Counted from the stretch's first letter, positions 29,407 to 40,278 are shown. The stretch: 64,000 nucleotides of DNA from Candidatus Thiodubiliella endoseptemdiera (GCA_013416635.1 JACCHT010000002.1:434001-498000); one strand, 5' to 3'. The notes: a model not told the origin generated them from the sequence alone. Numbers and translations are program-made.

Positions 29407-31712
29407 TTGCAACTATTTATGTTTATTTATGCCTTAAATTTCCTGTTTGGAATCCTGCTATTTTCACTCAAAAATACACTGCAAATTACCAATGATGAGT
29501 GGGTGGCATTTTTCGTATTATTTTTAGTAATTTTAGCGGGTTTTAAGCGTTATAAAGCCATCAGTTTAGGTTTGATATTTTTCTTACTAGGTTTTGCCTG
29601 GATGGGAATTATATCGACACAAGTACTTAACACTCAAATCACAGAAAAATACCTTAATAAGCCCATTTTAGTGACAGGTAAGATTGTCAAATTACCTGAA
29701 AAAACGAAGCACAATACCAAATTCTTTTTTCAAGCGAAATCCCCTTTTTCAGGACAATTAAAACTTGCTTGGTACAGTCATAAAAAAGTTTTTGTACCTG
29801 AATTGCAGGTGGGGGATACTTGGCGGTTATTACTCAAAATAAAACACAATAACAGTTACCAAAATTTGAGTGGTTTTGATTATGAAAAATGGCTATTTTA
29901 TAAACGCATTGATGCGACTGGCTATGTAAAAAATTCATCTTTCAATCAATTAATTGAACCTAATCAGTCGATTTCATCGATCGATAAAATCAGACAAACC
30001 ATCCGCCAAACCTTATCCCCTATTCTTAATCAGCAAAAATTTGGTGGTGTGCTTAACGCTCTCATTATCGGTGACCGTTCTTTAATTAGCAATCAACATT
30101 GGGAGCTCTTTAAAGCGACTAATACCACACACCTTAGTGTTATCTCTGGCTTGCATATTGGGCTTATTTCTGGCTTTGCATTTTTGCTGGTGCAATTCTT
30201 TTGGCGTCGTTCTACGCGTTTGAGTTTGATATTACCCGCACAAATTACGGGCGCCTATTTTGGATTGTTTGTTGCATTTTTATACGCATTGATTGCTGGA
30301 TTTTCCATTCCCACAGGCCGCGCCTTTATTATGGCAAGTGTGGTTTTTCTGTCAATCATCTTAAAACGCCATCATAATATTTGGCAATTATATAGTTTAG
30401 CATTACTTTTGGTATTACTCAACAACCCACTGAGTGTACTTAGTGTTGGTTTTTGGCTGTCTTTTTATGTAGTAGCAGTGATTATCTATGGCACCAAACA
30501 ACACCAGAAAAATCTTGGTTTTATCGCCTCATCTACATCCAATTATTAATCAGTTTCTCTACACTGCCACTCACTATTTGGTTTTTCTCAACAGCTTCAA
30601 TTATCTCTCCAATTGCCAATTTAGTTGCCATTCCTGTGTTCAGTTTTATCATCACCCCATTTGCTCTACTTGGTGCCTTATTTAACTTTATTGGACTCAC
30701 TACATTAGCGGAAATCGTTTTTTCAATTGCCAATCAAGCCTTGCTCTATTTGTCCATATTGTTAGAGCAATTGCAACAATTTGAGTTTCACAAATGGCAT
30801 TATGCGCAAACTTCCTTAGTGGATTTAACACTCTTTATCTTAGCAATATTTATTGCTATATCGCCAAAAGGGCTAAAACTGCGTTGGCTCTCCGTTCCTA
30901 TTTTAGGGTTGTTATTTTTGACACCCAATCAAAAGATGGACAGTCGTTCAATGCGCATTAGCACACTTGATGTTGGACAAGGATTGGCCCATGTAGTACA
31001 AACCAGAAACCATATTTTATTATTTGATACTGGAGCAAGATATCCTTCTGGTTTTAATCTGGGTAACAGCGTCATTACCCCCTATTTACAGGCAAAACAC
31101 ATTCAATACTTAGATAAAGTCATTGTTTCTCATGGGGATAATGACCATATTGGCGGGATTAACAATATTTTAGAAAACTTTCAGGTAGGTGAAATACTCA
31201 GTTCTGTGCCTGAAAAAATCCAAGTAAAAGTGACAAATTGCCAGGCAGGGCAACAATGGCAATGGGATGGAATATTGTTTGAAATCTTAAATCCTGATAA
31301 AAAATCTACCTTTAAACGCAATAATGCATCCTGCGTCCTGAAAGTCTCTAATGGAAAATACAGTGCGCTATTGACAGGTGATATTGAAAAAGAAGCTGAG
31401 TATTATCTTGTGAAAAATAAAAAAGAAAAACTAAAAAGCACTCTTTTAATAGCGCCACATCATGGTAGTAGAACTTCTTCAACACAGCCATTTTTAACTG
31501 CAGTATCGCCCGAATTAATCATCATTTCAAATGGTTTTCAAAATCGCTTCCGACACCCGAGTAAAGCAGTAATGAAACGCTATCAATACAACGGAATCAA
31601 AACTCTGCAAACCGATTGCTCAGGACAAATTGATGTATTTCTGAGCGACAAAATTGAAATTCAAGAATACAGAAAAAACGCCAAACGCTATTATTTGCGT
31701 CAATGTGAGTAA
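29407..31712 (+). CDS. comEC: DNA uptake channel protein ComEC/Rec2, frameshifted
   Basis: The multi-pass membrane protein carries single-stranded DNA across the inner membrane during transformation. The first frame (29407-30549; TTG start, or ATG at 29419) has the N-terminal domain and the competence region HLSVISGLHIGLISG and GFSIPTGRAFIMAS. The second frame (30453-31712) has more helices and the metallo-beta-lactamase-like domain: LDVGQGLAHVV, VSHGDNDHIGG, LTGDIE and APHHGSRTSS. They join at an A5 run (30508-30512), which should be A6 or A3. The corrected protein has about 765 residues, normal for the family. The 3' end overlaps dnaE by 13 bp. Confidence 0.88.
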
Positions 31713-34700
31713 TTAACATGACTGGCATTAGAACTTAACAAAGCGTTAATAGTTTCTATCAATTGTTGATTTGGGCTCACAGCATACTCATTATTCAACT
31801 GCATAAAACCGCTGGATTCTTTAATTTGATAATGCAATTTAACTGGGCATCGTCCTTGATTTTGCCTGAGTAAGGTTGCCAATTGTTCAAACAGTTTTAA
31901 GTGTTGATGGTTGAGCGATATTTCAAAACTTCTGGCGTATTTTTCTTTAACTATGTCAATAGTTTCAATTTTATTTACCACCAATTGCCAGCCATCCCGG
32001 TAATCATCTTTTTCGATAGTGCCCGAAACCACTACCACTGCATCAATATTTAACTGTTCACTCAACCCTTCTATTGCCAATATCTTGGAAAAAATAACCG
32101 CATTTAAAGTGAGTTGTCCATCCTCAAGAACGATAGATGCCATTTGGTCGCCCTTTCTCGTGGTGCGATAATACACATCAGAAATCAACGCCAATATCCG
32201 CACTTCTTTATTATTTCTAAAAGTCAAATCCTTAGGTAAAGTCGCAGAAAATACCTTAATATCATCCTTATACTCATCTGTCGGATGCTGATAAAAATAA
32301 TAACCCAACACACTCTTTTCAAGTTGCAGTGTTTGTCGGAATGAAAATGGTGGTACAGACTCATAATGCACTTCATATTCTTGACAACCTTGTGCTTCGG
32401 AAAACAACGCATTTTGCCCACTTGAATGGTCATTTTGCCGTTGTTCTGCTTGCTTCATTGCACTCGGATAAGTCTTAATAAGCACTGCTCTATCCACCCC
32501 AAATTCATCCAAGGCACCACTATAAATTAACGCTTCAAGTGCGCGTTTATTTAGTGCTCTTTTTTCAATACGCATACAAAAATCAAACAAATCTTGGTAT
32601 GCTCCATTGGTGTTTCGTTCGGCAACCAAAATTTCAACTACTGCCTCACCTACACCTTTAATTGCACCTAAGCCATAAGTCAGAGTTTTTGCATCTTTGA
32701 TGCTAAATTCATATAAAGATTCATTCACATTCGGGCCTTTAATCAACAACGCCATCGCTCGCACTTCACTTACGGTAAAATTGATTCTGTCCGTGTCATC
32801 CATCATTCGTGAAAGCACCGATGCCATAAAGGCAGCAGGGTAATGTGACTTTAGCCACGCTGTTTGATAGGACACATAGGCATAAGCTACCGAGTGAGAT
32901 TTGTTAAAACCATAGCCTGAAAACTTATCAATTAAATCAAAAATTTCATTGGCTTTTTTCTCATCAATGTCATTTTTTGCCGCACCTTTAACAAAGACAC
33001 TGCGTTGCTTTTCCATTTCCGAAGCAATTTTTTTGCCCATTGCCCTACGCAATAAATCCGCACCACCTAAGGAGTAACCTGCCATTACTTGTGCTGATTG
33101 CATTACTTGCTCTTGGTACAAGAACACGCCATTCGTCGGTGCCAAAAGTCCTTCTAACATTGGGTGTGGATATTTGACTTTTTGCGTGCCGTGCTTGACA
33201 TTAATATAGTCATCTACCATGCCTGCATCAAGTGGACCTGGACGATAGAGTGCTAACATTGCCACAATATCTTCAAATGAATCCGCCTGCAATTTTTTCA
33301 AATACCCACGCATTCCGTCCGATTCCAATTGAAAAATACCAGTGGTATCGCAGCGTTGCAACAATTCATATACCGCATCATCGTCCAATGGCAAAGTATC
33401 AATATCAATCAATTCTTCGCTCAAACCTTTGGCGTGAATGAGTTTGACGGTTTTATCAATAACGGTTAAATTTGACAAACCCAAGAAATCAAACTTAACC
33501 AGCCCGACTGCTTCCACATCTTTCATATCAAACTGCGACACTACTCCATCTTCATCGCTGGCTTTATAAGTCGGGCAGAAATCACTAATCTTACTCGGAG
33601 CAATCAATACACCGCCTGCGTGTGTACCAACATTACGCACCAAACCTTCCAGCTTTAAAGATAAATCTATCAAGGCAGTCACACTTTCTTCAGAATCATA
33701 GCGATTTGCCAATTCTTCTGAAAACCACTTGTCTTTATTTTCCTGAGAATCATCCTCTGAAAAACGCCCCAATGCACGCGATAAATTGATTTTCAAGTCA
33801 TTCGGTATAGACTTAGAAATGCGGTCACTAAAACCATAAGGGTGTCCTAAAACACGCCCCACATCACGCACCACCCCTTTTGCTGCCATAGTGCCATAAG
33901 TGATAATTTGGGATACCTTCTCAGAGCCATATTTTCTCGAAACATACTCAATCACTTCATCACGGCGATCGGTGCAGAAATCTATATCAAAGTCTGGCAT
34001 TGACACACGCTCAGGATTTAGAAAACGCTCAAATAGTAACTCGTGTTTAATCGGGTCAACATTAGTAATGCCGAGTGCATATGCGACTAATGAACCTGCA
34101 CCAGATCCACGACCAGGTCCGACAGGGATGTCATTTTCTCTGGACCAGCGAATAAAATCAGCAACAATTAAGAAATACCCTGGGAAATCCATTTTGTTAA
34201 TGACTGAGAGTTCAAAATCTAATCTATCATCATAAATCTTTCTTTCAACTTCAAGCCCCTCTAAACGCTTTTCCAATCCCGTTTTAGATTCTTGAGAAAA
34301 AAAATCAGCCATCGTCAGCCCCTTAGGTACAGGAAAGTCTGGTAAATAATTTTTATCATTTAACTCAAAATGTACATTGCAGCGTTTGGCAATCTCAACA
34401 CTATTAACCAATACTTCAGGCAGGTCAGAAAATAACACATTCATTTCTTCACTAGATTTCAAGTATTGATCAGCACAATAGCGTTTCTTGCGTCGTGCAT
34501 CATCTAAAAAACCGCCTTGAGTAATACAAATACGCGCCTCATGTGCTTCAAATTCGTCTTTTTCTAAAAACTGAACATCATTTGTTGCCACCAAAGGAAT
34601 ATCAAACGCCAAACCCAATTTCAAACAAAGATGCAAGCATTGCTCATCATTGGTTCGATTGGTACGCTGCACTCCTAAATAAAACCGATTGCCAAACAAT

Positions 34701-35170
34701 TGTTGCCAAAATTGTGCCTTTTCTTGCGCTTCAGATATTTTATTCTCAAGCAGTGCTTGTGCGATATCGCTATGCACAGGGGGGGCAATCAGTATCAACC
34801 CTTGATTGTATTGCTGTAATTGTTCAAGGGTAATATTCGCACCCTCCATTCCTTCCCCTGTTTGATAGGACAAAGAGATGAGTTCAGAGAGGTTTAAATA
34901 CCCTTTTCTGTCTTGACACAGCAACAACAAAGAAGAATTTTTCTCTTCCCCTTTAAGCGTAACTTCTGCACCAAAAATCGGCTTGATACCCGCCTCTTTA
35001 GCTGCCTTATAAAATTTAACTGCTGCAAATAAGTTATTATTATCCGTCAATGCAATCGCATTCAAGCCCAAATCTTTCGCTTGAGTAACGAATTTAGAAA
35101 TGCGAATTAAACTACTATCAACAGAATATTCGCTATGGCAATGAAGGTGAACAAAATCAGTAGTGGACAT
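31700..35170 (-). CDS. dnaE: DNA polymerase III alpha subunit DnaE
   Basis: The 1156-residue replicative polymerase has an N-terminal PHP domain (FVHLHCHSEYSVDSS), the catalytic palm with GPGRGSGAGSLVAY and PDFDIDFC (the metal-binding aspartates), the fingers region (GYGFNKSHSVAYAYVSYQTAW), a helix-hairpin-helix near ALNKRALEALIYSGALD, and a C-terminal OB fold (DGQLTLNAVIFSKIL). The length is normal and the frame intact despite its size. Confidence 0.97.
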   Translation of the reverse strand: MSTTDFVHLHCHSEYSVDSSLIRISKFVTQAKDLGLNAIALTDNNNLFAAVKFYKAAKEAGIKPIFGAEVTLKGEEKNSSLLLLCQDRKGYLNLSELISLSYQTGEGMEGANITLEQLQQYNQGLILIAPPVHSDIAQALLENKISEAQEKAQFWQQLFGNRFYLGVQRTNRTNDEQCLHLCLKLGLAFDIPLVATNDVQFLEKDEFEAHEARICITQGGFLDDARRKKRYCADQYLKSSEEMNVLFSDLPEVLVNSVEIAKRCNVHFELNDKNYLPDFPVPKGLTMADFFSQESKTGLEKRLEGLEVERKIYDDRLDFELSVINKMDFPGYFLIVADFIRWSRENDIPVGPGRGSGAGSLVAYALGITNVDPIKHELLFERFLNPERVSMPDFDIDFCTDRRDEVIEYVSRKYGSEKVSQIITYGTMAAKGVVRDVGRVLGHPYGFSDRISKSIPNDLKINLSRALGRFSEDDSQENKDKWFSEELANRYDSEESVTALIDLSLKLEGLVRNVGTHAGGVLIAPSKISDFCPTYKASDEDGVVSQFDMKDVEAVGLVKFDFLGLSNLTVIDKTVKLIHAKGLSEELIDIDTLPLDDDAVYELLQRCDTTGIFQLESDGMRGYLKKLQADSFEDIVAMLALYRPGPLDAGMVDDYINVKHGTQKVKYPHPMLEGLLAPTNGVFLYQEQVMQSAQVMAGYSLGGADLLRRAMGKKIASEMEKQRSVFVKGAAKNDIDEKKANEIFDLIDKFSGYGFNKSHSVAYAYVSYQTAWLKSHYPAAFMASVLSRMMDDTDRINFTVSEVRAMALLIKGPNVNESLYEFSIKDAKTLTYGLGAIKGVGEAVVEILVAERNTNGAYQDLFDFCMRIEKRALNKRALEALIYSGALDEFGVDRAVLIKTYPSAMKQAEQRQNDHSSGQNALFSEAQGCQEYEVHYESVPPFSFRQTLQLEKSVLGYYFYQHPTDEYKDDIKVFSATLPKDLTFRNNKEVRILALISDVYYRTTRKGDQMASIVLEDGQLTLNAVIFSKILAIEGLSEQLNIDAVVVVSGTIEKDDYRDGWQLVVNKIETIDIVKEKYARSFEISLNHQHLKLFEQLATLLRQNQGRCPVKLHYQIKESSGFMQLNNEYAVSPNQQLIETINALLSSNASHVNYSH

Positions 35171-35279
35171 CTAAAAATATAAAAAATAATGAGGTATTAA
35201 GTTTCATTTTACAACTAAAAAATCCTAATAATTACCCCACCTTTAATTATTTATTGTCATCAAATATATACTTCTATTT

Positions 35280-35440
35280 GAGACCTTTGCATAAATATGA
35301 ATAATCATCAAAACGCCATCTTTCATCAAATTACAAACTTTTTAAAAACACCCTTAGCCCTGCTAGGAGTGGATTTAAAAAATTTCCAATTTAATAAAAT
35401 CTGTCATTTTGCTAATCATCCCTATTTATGCAAAGGTCTC
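35280..35440 (+). mobile_element. 161-bp MITE-like element, forward orientation (copy 8)
   Basis: The copy is full length with perfect ends and target duplication TATTT. It lies between dnaE and the methyltransferase gene, 110 bp upstream of both starts. The rest of the 385-bp gap is AT-rich with no gene. Confidence 0.95.
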
Positions 35441-35555
35441 TATTTAAAACAATAAAATGATTGCTTACGAAAAAAAAGGTTAAACCAAAATTCACTCTAC
35501 CCTATAATAAACACATGATTTTATACGCACTTAAATTTATACTATAATCAATCAC

Positions 35556-36197
35556 ATGGCAGATATACGCGCACATTGGAATGCACTCCACCAAAACAAA
35601 AATCATAATGAGGTCAGTTGGCATCAAGTTCGTTCAACGATTTCGTTGGATTGGATTTTGGATGTTGTTGATAAGGACGCTACAATTATTGATGTGGGCT
35701 GTGGCGTGTCAGTGTTAGCGGATAATTTGTTGGCACAAGGATATCAGCATTTGTCTTTGTTGGAAATTTCGTTAAGCGCAATAGAGGTAATGAAAATTCG
35801 ATTAGCAGATTGCCTTGAGCAAGTGCATTTTTATAATGACAATATTTTGGATTTGCAAATACAATCACGATTTGACCTTTGGCACGACCGTGCTGTATTT
35901 CATTTTTTGACTGACGAAAAAGACCAGAAAACTTACATAGAAAAACTCAAACAACACCTTAAATCAGATGGATATTTCCTACTATCTACCTTTTCACCCA
36001 CAGGTCCAAAGCAGTGCTCTGACCTCAATATAGTGCAATACGATACTGATAAAATTACTCGCCTATTAGGTGCTGATTTTGAACTCATTAAAACCACCCA
36101 TGAAACCCATCCCCACCCAAATGGTACGACACAGGATTTTAATTATTTTTTATTTCGGACAAAAAAATACCCCAATAAAGGGGTATTTTTTCTATAA
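35556..36197 (+). CDS. Class I SAM-dependent methyltransferase, small-molecule type
   Basis: The 213-residue protein has the SAM-binding motif IIDVGCGVSVLADNLL (about 44-59), the acidic motif LSLLEIS and DLWHDRAVFHFL at the post-motif position. Such short enzymes methylate small molecules (thiopurine, tellurite or thiol type); the substrate is unknown. The C-terminal codons double as the stem of a rho-independent terminator (36165-36192). Confidence 0.75.
   Translation: MADIRAHWNALHQNKNHNEVSWHQVRSTISLDWILDVVDKDATIIDVGCGVSVLADNLLAQGYQHLSLLEISLSAIEVMKIRLADCLEQVHFYNDNILDLQIQSRFDLWHDRAVFHFLTDEKDQKTYIEKLKQHLKSDGYFLLSTFSPTGPKQCSDLNIVQYDTDKITRLLGADFELIKTTHETHPHPNGTTQDFNYFLFRTKKYPNKGVFFL
36165..36192 (+). 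terminator. Rho-independent terminator overlapping the methyltransferase stop
   Basis: The stem AAATACCCC / GGGGTATTT with loop AATAAA is followed by a T-run. It lies inside the last codons of the gene. Confidence 0.85.
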
Positions 36198-36209
36198 TGT
36201 TAAATAGTC

Positions 36210-36570
36210 TTAAAAGTTAGGACCTGCATTAGCTTGGTCAACAGCTTGCTTTTGACCAAGAATTGCATGCCTTAGCAATATTAATAAGCTTAATAGCGCC
36301 TACAGTATTACCCTTCTTCTCCAACTTTTTTGCTTTCGCTAAAAGCCCTTTTTTACCACCAATCGTTTTCCAAAGCATACCTGCTTTTTTAGCTTTCTTG
36401 ATTTCTTTCTTAGCTGCTTTTAAGGCAGACTTATAAGAAGAAGAGCCATCGTTAGAAGCCTTTTTAGCAGCAGGTGCAACCTTGGTTACAGAATAACCAC
36501 TCTCTGATGCACAACCTACTTGTAGCGATAACGCAAATGCAGTTAATATTGTTATTAATAGTTTTTTCAT
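36210..36570 (-). CDS. soxK: SoxXA-binding lipoprotein (SoxK), C-terminal frameshift
   Basis: The protein has a lipoprotein signal (LQVGCAS), a lysine-rich helical body (KSALKAAKKEIKKAKKAGMLW) and, in the broken frame, an end at 36238 with ACNSWSKASC. Shifting frame near 36271-36274 gives AILGQKQAVDQANAGPNF with a stop at 36210-36212, which is the family's typical AGPNF end. By family it attaches to the SoxXA cytochrome and aids turnover. The gene follows soxA, whose restored stop lies 9 bp upstream. The start has AGGAGAATAAC before the ATG. Confidence 0.8.
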
Positions 36571-36579
36571 GTTATTCTC

Positions 36580-37442
36580 CTATTGTCTGTATTCAGTGCC
36601 AGAAACTTCCATACCATTACTCATCACAGTATGGAAAAATTCTAGATTGTTATATTCACTTTTTGTCTTTTAAATGGTTGTGCACGAACTTGCTTGTTAC
36701 AACCGCCATAACGACGCTGGATAGTACCAAAGCCATCACCTTTCTTCTTGGCCCATTTACCACGCCACACTGGAAAATGAGTGGTTTGACCCAGTGCGGG
36801 TGAAAGTGTATCTCCACGAATACGCTTACCTGCATTGTCTACATGGCAGTTTGCACAAGATAAGTTCAACTGACCGCGTTTAGCGTAGAAGAATTTCTTA
36901 CCTTCGTTATAAGCTGCTAATGCTTTAGCATCACCTTCTGGAACAATTACATTGATTTTTTGACCTTCAGCAAGTGTGGTTAAGTAAGCCCCCATATAAG
37001 CCAACTTACCTTTACCAGAACCAATTTTTTTCTCGCCGTTTTTCACACGACAATTGATAATAGCGCCTTCTAAGCCAACCACTTTACCTTTAGCTGCATC
37101 CCATTTTGGATAGTTAGCACGAATATTTTCGTCGCCACCGGGAAAACAGCTTGAGTATGTTTTACCATTTTTAAAAGGTTTTTTCCATAACTTCTCACCT
37201 TTTTCCACAAGATCTTCAAATGGAGGCATTTCCATCGCAGCTTCAAACTGCAACATCTTGTCTTTACTCATCGCATAAGGACCTTTAGAAAAGTCATTTA
37301 ATGACAATTCAGGAAATCTTTTCTTAAAGAAGCCTTGGAAGGCATCAATGTCAGCTTGAACAACTGACGACTGTTGCACCGCAAATGTGGCAGTTGAACT
37401 TAATAAAGCTGCTACTGCTACTGTTGTTATTAATTTTTTCAT
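36580..37442 (-). CDS. soxA: Sulfur-oxidation c-type cytochrome SoxA, C-terminal frameshift
   Basis: The periplasmic SoxXA subunit joins thiosulfate to the SoxY cysteine. A signal peptide (1-21) precedes Cys99 and Cys131 (disulfide pair), the single heme site CANCH (196-200) and the active-site Cys248 in RRYGGCNKQVRAQPF. It is the mono-heme form. As written it stops at 36642 after QKVNITI. Adding one A to the AAAA run at 36667-36670 restores SEYNNLEFFHTVMSNGMEV and a stop at 36580-36582, the normal SoxA end. It lies between soxZ and soxK. Confidence 0.92.
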
Positions 37443-37467
37443 TATTCTCTCCTCAATAAAAACAAGA

Positions 37468-37770
37468 TTACTTAGACTTTGCAGTCTTAGTACCTGTTTT
37501 ACCTAGATTATCCTTGTATTTAAGTGTGATAGTATCACCTTTAGCACCAGGAACTTTAAACTTAAAGTATGGGTCCTTAGATACTGAACTACCAATATCT
37601 GCATTAACCATTTTAGTGCCGTTGTGTAACACGACCATACTCATAATGTGATTTGCAGGCACCAACTTACCTTTCTTCTTACGAAGACCTGTTTCCATCG
37701 GGTGTTTAATAAGTGCTTTAATACTAATAACACCTTTTCTAGCCTTTGGCTTTAATTTAATCTTTGCCAT
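37468..37770 (-). CDS. soxZ: Sulfur-oxidation carrier subunit SoxZ
   Basis: The 100-residue immunoglobulin-like protein (IKALIKHPMETGLRKKKGKLVPANHI) pairs with SoxY to make the SoxYZ carrier in the periplasm. It has no signal peptide and, by family, travels with SoxY through the Tat pathway. It follows soxY by 29 bp. Confidence 0.95.
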   Translation of the reverse strand: MAKIKLKPKARKGVISIKALIKHPMETGLRKKKGKLVPANHIMSMVVLHNGTKMVNADIGSSVSKDPYFKFKVPGAKGDTITLKYKDNLGKTGTKTAKSK

Positions 37771-37799
37771 AATAATTTTCTCCTAATTAATATATTGAA

Positions 37800-38243
37800 T
37801 TAACCGCCGCAGCCGCCAATAGTTACTTTAACTTCTTTCGTTACTTTCGTTGCATGCCCGCCAGCCGTTACTAATGCATCTACTTTAGAGGTCTTACCCA
37901 TCTTGATACGAGTAGAAACAAAGCCAACTGCACCAGACAAATTAAACGAAGCCGCCAATGGTGTAGTATTGTTACGAACTAAAACAGAAATATTACTCAC
38001 ATCACTCATCTTAGAGGCGTCAATTTCCATTGGAACTACTGCACCGTTTTCAGCAATCTTAGGTGCTTTAAACTTAAATGAACCTGCACTTGCACTTGCT
38101 GCACTTGCTTTTGTTTTATTTGACATAGCTTTAAACTCTGCTGAAGCAGCAAAAACTGTTGATGGCATTAATAAGCCTGCACCTACTGCCGTTGCAACGG
38201 CAGAACCTGCCATTGCACTTTTTAAAAATAATCTTCTTTTCAT
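37800..38243 (-). CDS. soxY: Sulfur-oxidation carrier subunit SoxY
   Basis: The 147-residue protein has a Tat signal (KRRLFLKSAMAGSAVA, cut near FAAS) and ends in TIGGCGG; Cys145 on this flexible arm carries the sulfur intermediates. It follows soxX by 15 bp and has an AAGGAG ribosome-binding site. The length and both signature ends are normal. Confidence 0.96.
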   Translation of the reverse strand: MKRRLFLKSAMAGSAVATAVGAGLLMPSTVFAASAEFKAMSNKTKASAASASAGSFKFKAPKIAENGAVVPMEIDASKMSDVSNISVLVRNNTTPLAASFNLSGAVGFVSTRIKMGKTSKVDALVTAGGHATKVTKEVKVTIGGCGG

Positions 38244-38258
38244 TTTATTCTCCTTAAA

Positions 38259-38606
38259 CTATAATGAATGAATATAATCTGTAACCTTGTCAATCTGGTT
38301 CTCAGTTAATATTTTGTGCCTACCGAATGGTAACATAACCGAACCTGGCACCTTTACTGTTGCATCCCAAATCTGTGCTCTTAACACAGCCTTACTTGGA
38401 AATCTTGCCTTCATTGCAATTAGCGGTGGTGCAATATTACCTGCCTGCGTACCACCTGAAATTGAATGGCAAGCCAAACAATTCCCTAATTTACGATCAA
38501 AGGCAATTTCTTGACCTGTCATTGCGTCCTTAGCAATTGCTTCCATTGGAACGACAAATAATGCCGTCAATGTCACAACTGTTGAGACAAAAATGCTTTT
38601 CTTCAT
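38259..38606 (-). CDS. soxX: Sulfur-oxidation c-type cytochrome SoxX
   Basis: The 115-residue mono-heme cytochrome has a signal peptide to about residue 26 (AIAKD), the heme site CLACH (43-47) and the likely axial Met in SVMLPFGRH. With SoxA it oxidatively loads thiosulfate onto SoxYZ. It is the first gene of soxXYZA-soxK; soxB and soxCD are not in the window. Confidence 0.94.
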   Translation of the reverse strand: MKKSIFVSTVVTLTALFVVPMEAIAKDAMTGQEIAFDRKLGNCLACHSISGGTQAGNIAPPLIAMKARFPSKAVLRAQIWDATVKVPGSVMLPFGRHKILTENQIDKVTDYIHSL

Positions 38607-38736
38607 ACTTCTCTCCTCTTATATATAAAAAAAATAAAACCCCTTAGTTAGGTTTGTAAAAACTAACTAAGTTGGCAATAATACACAGATTAAAAACAAA
38701 TGCAACACTATCATTAAAACATAATATTAGCAACTT

Positions 38737-40197
38737 CTAAACTTGCTCTGCTGCCTTGATAAGTGCACGGGCTTTGTGCATTGTTTCATTCCATTCAGAT
38801 TGTGGCACTGAATCATAGACAATTCCTGCACCCGCTTGTATATATAGCATTTCATCTTTAATTACAGCAGTGCGAATGGCAATAGCCATATCCATACACC
38901 CATGCCAAGAAAGATAACCAATTGCCCCTGAATAAATATTGCGTTTTAATGGCTCGACTTCATTAATAATTTCCATTGCGCGTACTTTTGATGCACCACT
39001 TAGCGTGCCGGCAGGAAAAGTAGCTTTCAACACATCAATCGCACTCATTCCCTCTTGCAAAGTACATTCAACATTGGAAACAATATGCATCACATGTGAA
39101 TAGCGCTCTACCGACATTTTATCTGTCAGTTTAACCGTACCAGTTTTGGCAATACGACCTAAATCATTACGCCCTAAATCAATCAACATTAAATGCTCAG
39201 CGATTTCTTTTTCATCTGCCAGTAACTCTTTTTCAAGTGCCAAATCTTCTGCTTTAGTTTTACCCCTGGATCGTGTACCAGCAGCTGGACGCACCGTAGC
39301 ACGCCTGTCTTTATCAACACGAGTTAGAATTTCAGGTGATGAACCGACAACTGTCATATCGCCTAAATTTAGATAATACATATAGGGGGATGGATTTAGG
39401 TGTCGTAATTGACGATAGAGCTCAATTGGCGGTGCACTAAATTTTGCACTTAGGCGTTGTGATGGCACTACTTGCATCACATCACCAGCTACAATATATT
39501 CTTGAATTTTTTTAACCGTGGCTTTGTAATTTTCTTCACCAAAACTGGAGACAAAATCGTGTTCACTAAGATTGTCTGATTGATACTCCGACTGGCTCAC
39601 TGGCACTTGAATACCCGCCGACATTTCATCTAATCGAATTTGTGCCTCTTCATAACTTTGCTTACTTGGGTCAATATGGGTAATTATAAAGGCTTGATTT
39701 AGCACATTGTCAAATACCACTAAATCATTTGACACCATCAACAAAATATCAGGTGTACCTAATTCGTCTTTTTTATTAATGTTGGCTAATCTTGGCTCAA
39801 TATAGCGAATAATTTCATAGCCAAAATAACCCACCAGTCCGCCATTAAAATTTGGCAAAGCGTCAAGTTTTGGCACTTTATATTGGGTTAAATATTGATC
39901 AATCCAATTTAATGGGTCTTCCACTTGATGAGATTTAAGTAATTCACCTTGCCGTTCAATTTGAACTTCGTAATCAAACACTTTGATGACATCTTGCACA
40001 TTCAAGCCAATCATTGAGTAGCGACCCCATTTTTTACCCCCTTCAACTGATTCAAAAAGATAGGAATACGGTGTATCTGCTAAAGTTAAATATAAATTTA
40101 ACGCCGCATCCGTGCCAACATCAATTTCAAGAGATTTATAAACAGGGATATGGTTATATCCATCTGCTACATATTTATTAAAGGAATCTTTATTCAT
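38737..40197 (-). CDS. trpE: Anthranilate synthase component I TrpE
   Basis: The 486-residue chorismate-using enzyme has the regulatory N-terminal sheet (YSYLFESVEGG, a tryptophan-binding region) and the catalytic motifs SPEILTRV, ATVRPAAGTRSRG, LIDLGRNDLGRIAKTG and TFPAGTLSGASKVRAMEII. It makes anthranilate with TrpG, whose gene is not adjacent. It shares a terminator gap with rpoC. Confidence 0.95.
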   Translation of the reverse strand: MNKDSFNKYVADGYNHIPVYKSLEIDVGTDAALNLYLTLADTPYSYLFESVEGGKKWGRYSMIGLNVQDVIKVFDYEVQIERQGELLKSHQVEDPLNWIDQYLTQYKVPKLDALPNFNGGLVGYFGYEIIRYIEPRLANINKKDELGTPDILLMVSNDLVVFDNVLNQAFIITHIDPSKQSYEEAQIRLDEMSAGIQVPVSQSEYQSDNLSEHDFVSSFGEENYKATVKKIQEYIVAGDVMQVVPSQRLSAKFSAPPIELYRQLRHLNPSPYMYYLNLGDMTVVGSSPEILTRVDKDRRATVRPAAGTRSRGKTKAEDLALEKELLADEKEIAEHLMLIDLGRNDLGRIAKTGTVKLTDKMSVERYSHVMHIVSNVECTLQEGMSAIDVLKATFPAGTLSGASKVRAMEIINEVEPLKRNIYSGAIGYLSWHGCMDMAIAIRTAVIKDEMLYIQAGAGIVYDSVPQSEWNETMHKARALIKAAEQV

Positions 40198-40221
40198 CTT
40201 AGTATTTTAAACCACCAGACG

Positions 40222-40257
40222 AAAAAAAACCGTACTAATCATTAATACGGTTTTTTT
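40222..40257 (-). terminator. Rho-independent terminator after rpoC
   Basis: The stem AAACCGTA / TACGGTTT with an AT-rich loop is followed on the minus strand by a run of eight T. It lies 22 bp after the rpoC stop and just before the trpE start. Confidence 0.9.
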
Positions 40258-40278
40258 ATTTTTAAATGTTAATGCTTG

